51,729 bases of DNA from CAYGZQ01 sp964354375 [NCBI: uncultured Planctomycetota bacterium] (lineage in GTDB: Bacteria > JAJVIF01 > JAPKYR01), in NCBI GenBank assembly GCA_964354375.1, contig CAYGZQ010000025.1:1-51729 (forward strand). The letters are read 5' to 3'. Both the position numbers and the translations under genes were made by a program. The stretch's first letter is position 1, and the number at the start of each line of letters is the position of its first letter. The notes beneath the pieces were generated by a model. The model made no database searches. It had not been told where the DNA came from and was given only the letters and a program-made list of their open reading frames with translations. This document shows, piece by piece, positions 50,569-51,729 of this stretch.

Positions 50569-51729
50569 TCAGAAGCACGGGTCAACCACCCTGCCTGACG
50601 ATTCGGCATAATCACATCCGCAAGGTTGACAGCCTTGCTCCCACCACAAGTTGGTCTTTGGCTGACAGGTCTTGTAATCGAAGCAGAAATGCTGGGACAA
50701 GGCATTCCATGACGGCCGGGGCAGAGAACGGACAGCCTGCCATTGGTTCCACTGTACCTCAGTGCCCTCGATGCCCACACCGCAAAGGTGCAAGAGTTCA
50801 TGAAGAATGGACGCCGGCCAACACTGTGCCCCGCCAAGGCAGATGAGTATGGCGTTCGGCTCGTCGGCGAAGGTGTAGCCCTCGAATCCTTGGGAGCATA
50901 TCTGCTGATACTTGTCCCCGTTTGGCACCGGCTGCGAACACCTTATCGTAATACCGCCTTCTCTGCATATACGGCTAATACAGCCCCACGCGCCCTTCCA
51001 GCTGGACTGGTGGCCATGCAAATCTGACTCCATCTGGGCCTGCCACTCTGCGTTCCAGCGCATAGCACAAGCACAATGCGCTGCCGCTTGGCAAGCCGTG
51101 TAGAGAAATGCTTTCATTGCTTCAGAACTCGGGCAGTCAACTACTGTTACGTTCCAGGAACCCCCAGCCAATCCGAACGACCATTTGCATCTTTCACACG
51201 CACAATCGGACAAAAAGCTCGACACGCCACACACGTCCACTGTTGCTCCCTTCAGGTAGTTGCAATTCGGCTCGCAACACAAATCGAACCAATCGTTTGC
51301 CCTCGCAGCCACCGGCAGCGTGCATTCCGGGCAATCCGAACATGCATAGGCCTCCCACTCCATCGCATACGCACAAAGACATTCATCGGAGGCGGGCGGC
51401 AGCTGTGGGCCCGAGCCGCCTTGGTAGATCGGGAACCCGGGCCACTCTTGTGATTCGCCAACAGTCCTCCGCTCTCCAAGGGGGCGACCTGCAACAAACG
51501 GGTTATTTCCCCTCATGCTCACGAACCTGCCTAACCCTGGCAAATGATGCCTTTTGCCTATCTGCAGCAATGCGTCAAAGCCTTGTGTTCTGGGGTTGGT
51601 GGTGCCGCCGCCGTAGGATTCGGTGAAGGCGCCGTGCGCGCCGAGGCGGGAGATGTCGGTGAAGGAGGAGGTGCTGGGAGCCAGGTCGTTCTCGGGGGTA
51701 CGCTCGCCTGACGCCATGCGCGGCGCGCG
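50569..51729 (-). CDS. RHS-type polymorphic toxin, C-terminal part with HELLH metallopeptidase motif (5' end outside window)
   Basis: 386 codons visible; the frame is open to the right edge, so the ATG at 51717 need not be the start. Residues (numbered from that Met) 45-80 resemble an RHS-associated core end: GFDALLQIGKRHHLPGLGRF, then VSMRGNNPFVAGRPLG, the position where RHS proteins switch to a toxin tip. The tip is cysteine-rich (over 25 Cys, several CxC and CxxC pairs such as CACERC, CEPNC) and has ILHELLHLCG at ~304-313, giving HExxH at H306-E307-H310 (bases 50788-50802). A Glu at E318 or E320 could be the third zinc ligand. Likely a secreted zinc peptidase effector stabilised by disulfides. 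A HEAT-repeat gene follows at 20 bp. The RHS call rests on short motifs. Confidence 0.68.
   Translation of the reverse strand, partial: RAPRMASGERTPENDLAPSTSSFTDISRLGAHGAFTESYGGGTTNPRTQGFDALLQIGKRHHLPGLGRFVSMRGNNPFVAGRPLGERRTVGESQEWPGFPIYQGGSGPQLPPASDECLCAYAMEWEAYACSDCPECTLPVAARANDWFDLCCEPNCNYLKGATVDVCGVSSFLSDCACERCKWSFGLAGGSWNVTVVDCPSSEAMKAFLYTACQAAAHCACAMRWNAEWQAQMESDLHGHQSSWKGAWGCISRICREGGITIRCSQPVPNGDKYQQICSQGFEGYTFADEPNAILICLGGAQCWPASILHELLHLCGVGIEGTEVQWNQWQAVRSLPRPSWNALSQHFCFDYKTCQPKTNLWWEQGCQPCGCDYAESSGRVVDPCF

Overview
The window reads as chromosomal DNA of a free-living, GC-rich (roughly 60 %), probably diderm bacterium, most likely from an uncultured lineage. Evidence for this: many lipoprotein signal peptides, an MlaF-type ATPase, a zinc-tailed SecA, a coenzyme-B12 isobutyryl-CoA mutase, and a family of very large secreted lipoproteins that I cannot place in a well-studied genus. 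No rRNA, tRNA, CRISPR array or intact insertion sequence is visible, so I do not name a taxon.

Layout. (1) 1-13116, minus strand: five consecutive large lipoproteins of one family. Each has the same roughly 400-residue N-terminal module and an IPT/TIG-like domain. The four complete ones then carry unrelated C-terminal halves: sialidase-like propeller, PQQ-type propeller, another propeller-like domain, right-handed beta-helix. (2) 13286-15362, plus: a lone MlaF-like ATPase with a co-directional lipoprotein. (3) 15602-18104, minus: a WG-repeat lipoprotein, a hicBA toxin-antitoxin pair and two coupled STAS proteins. (4) 18234-22906, plus: hydantoinase/oxoprolinase subunits A and B, then a PLD nuclease-like protein with three zinc ribbons. 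(5) 22934-28779, mostly minus: ornithine cyclodeaminase-family enzyme plus aminotransferase, a third STAS gene (plus), a solitary DNA methyltransferase carrying an in-frame repeat insertion, and an Eis-like acetyltransferase. (6) 29064-35627, minus: a sixth family lipoprotein, two tandem membrane paralogues and secA. (7) 35851-43020, plus: a seven-blade WD40 lipoprotein, a pseudopilin-like secreted protein, fused isobutyryl-CoA mutase IcmF, and a lower-GC dGTPase with a small leader ORF. (8) 43056-46586, minus: a seventh, 1176-residue family lipoprotein with SBBP repeats; then a secreted protein of unknown function (plus). (9) 49024-51729, minus: an RHS-type polymorphic toxin C-terminus carrying a HELLH metallopeptidase motif, a HEAT-repeat protein immediately downstream that is the natural immunity candidate, and an orphan RHS fragment.

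Two candidates stand out as new biology. One is the lipoprotein family, in which a constant export/anchor module is combined with interchangeable propeller or solenoid heads, with the switch falling just after a conserved D-G-F-E-V segment. The other is the RHS-HELLH/HEAT toxin-immunity pair. The intergenic regions also hold several families of small palindromic elements. One element has a clean 9-bp target duplication, and one G-rich family sits in frame inside a methyltransferase.

All calls are by eye from sequence. Domain assignments were not checked by profile search, and promoter calls rest on consensus matches only.
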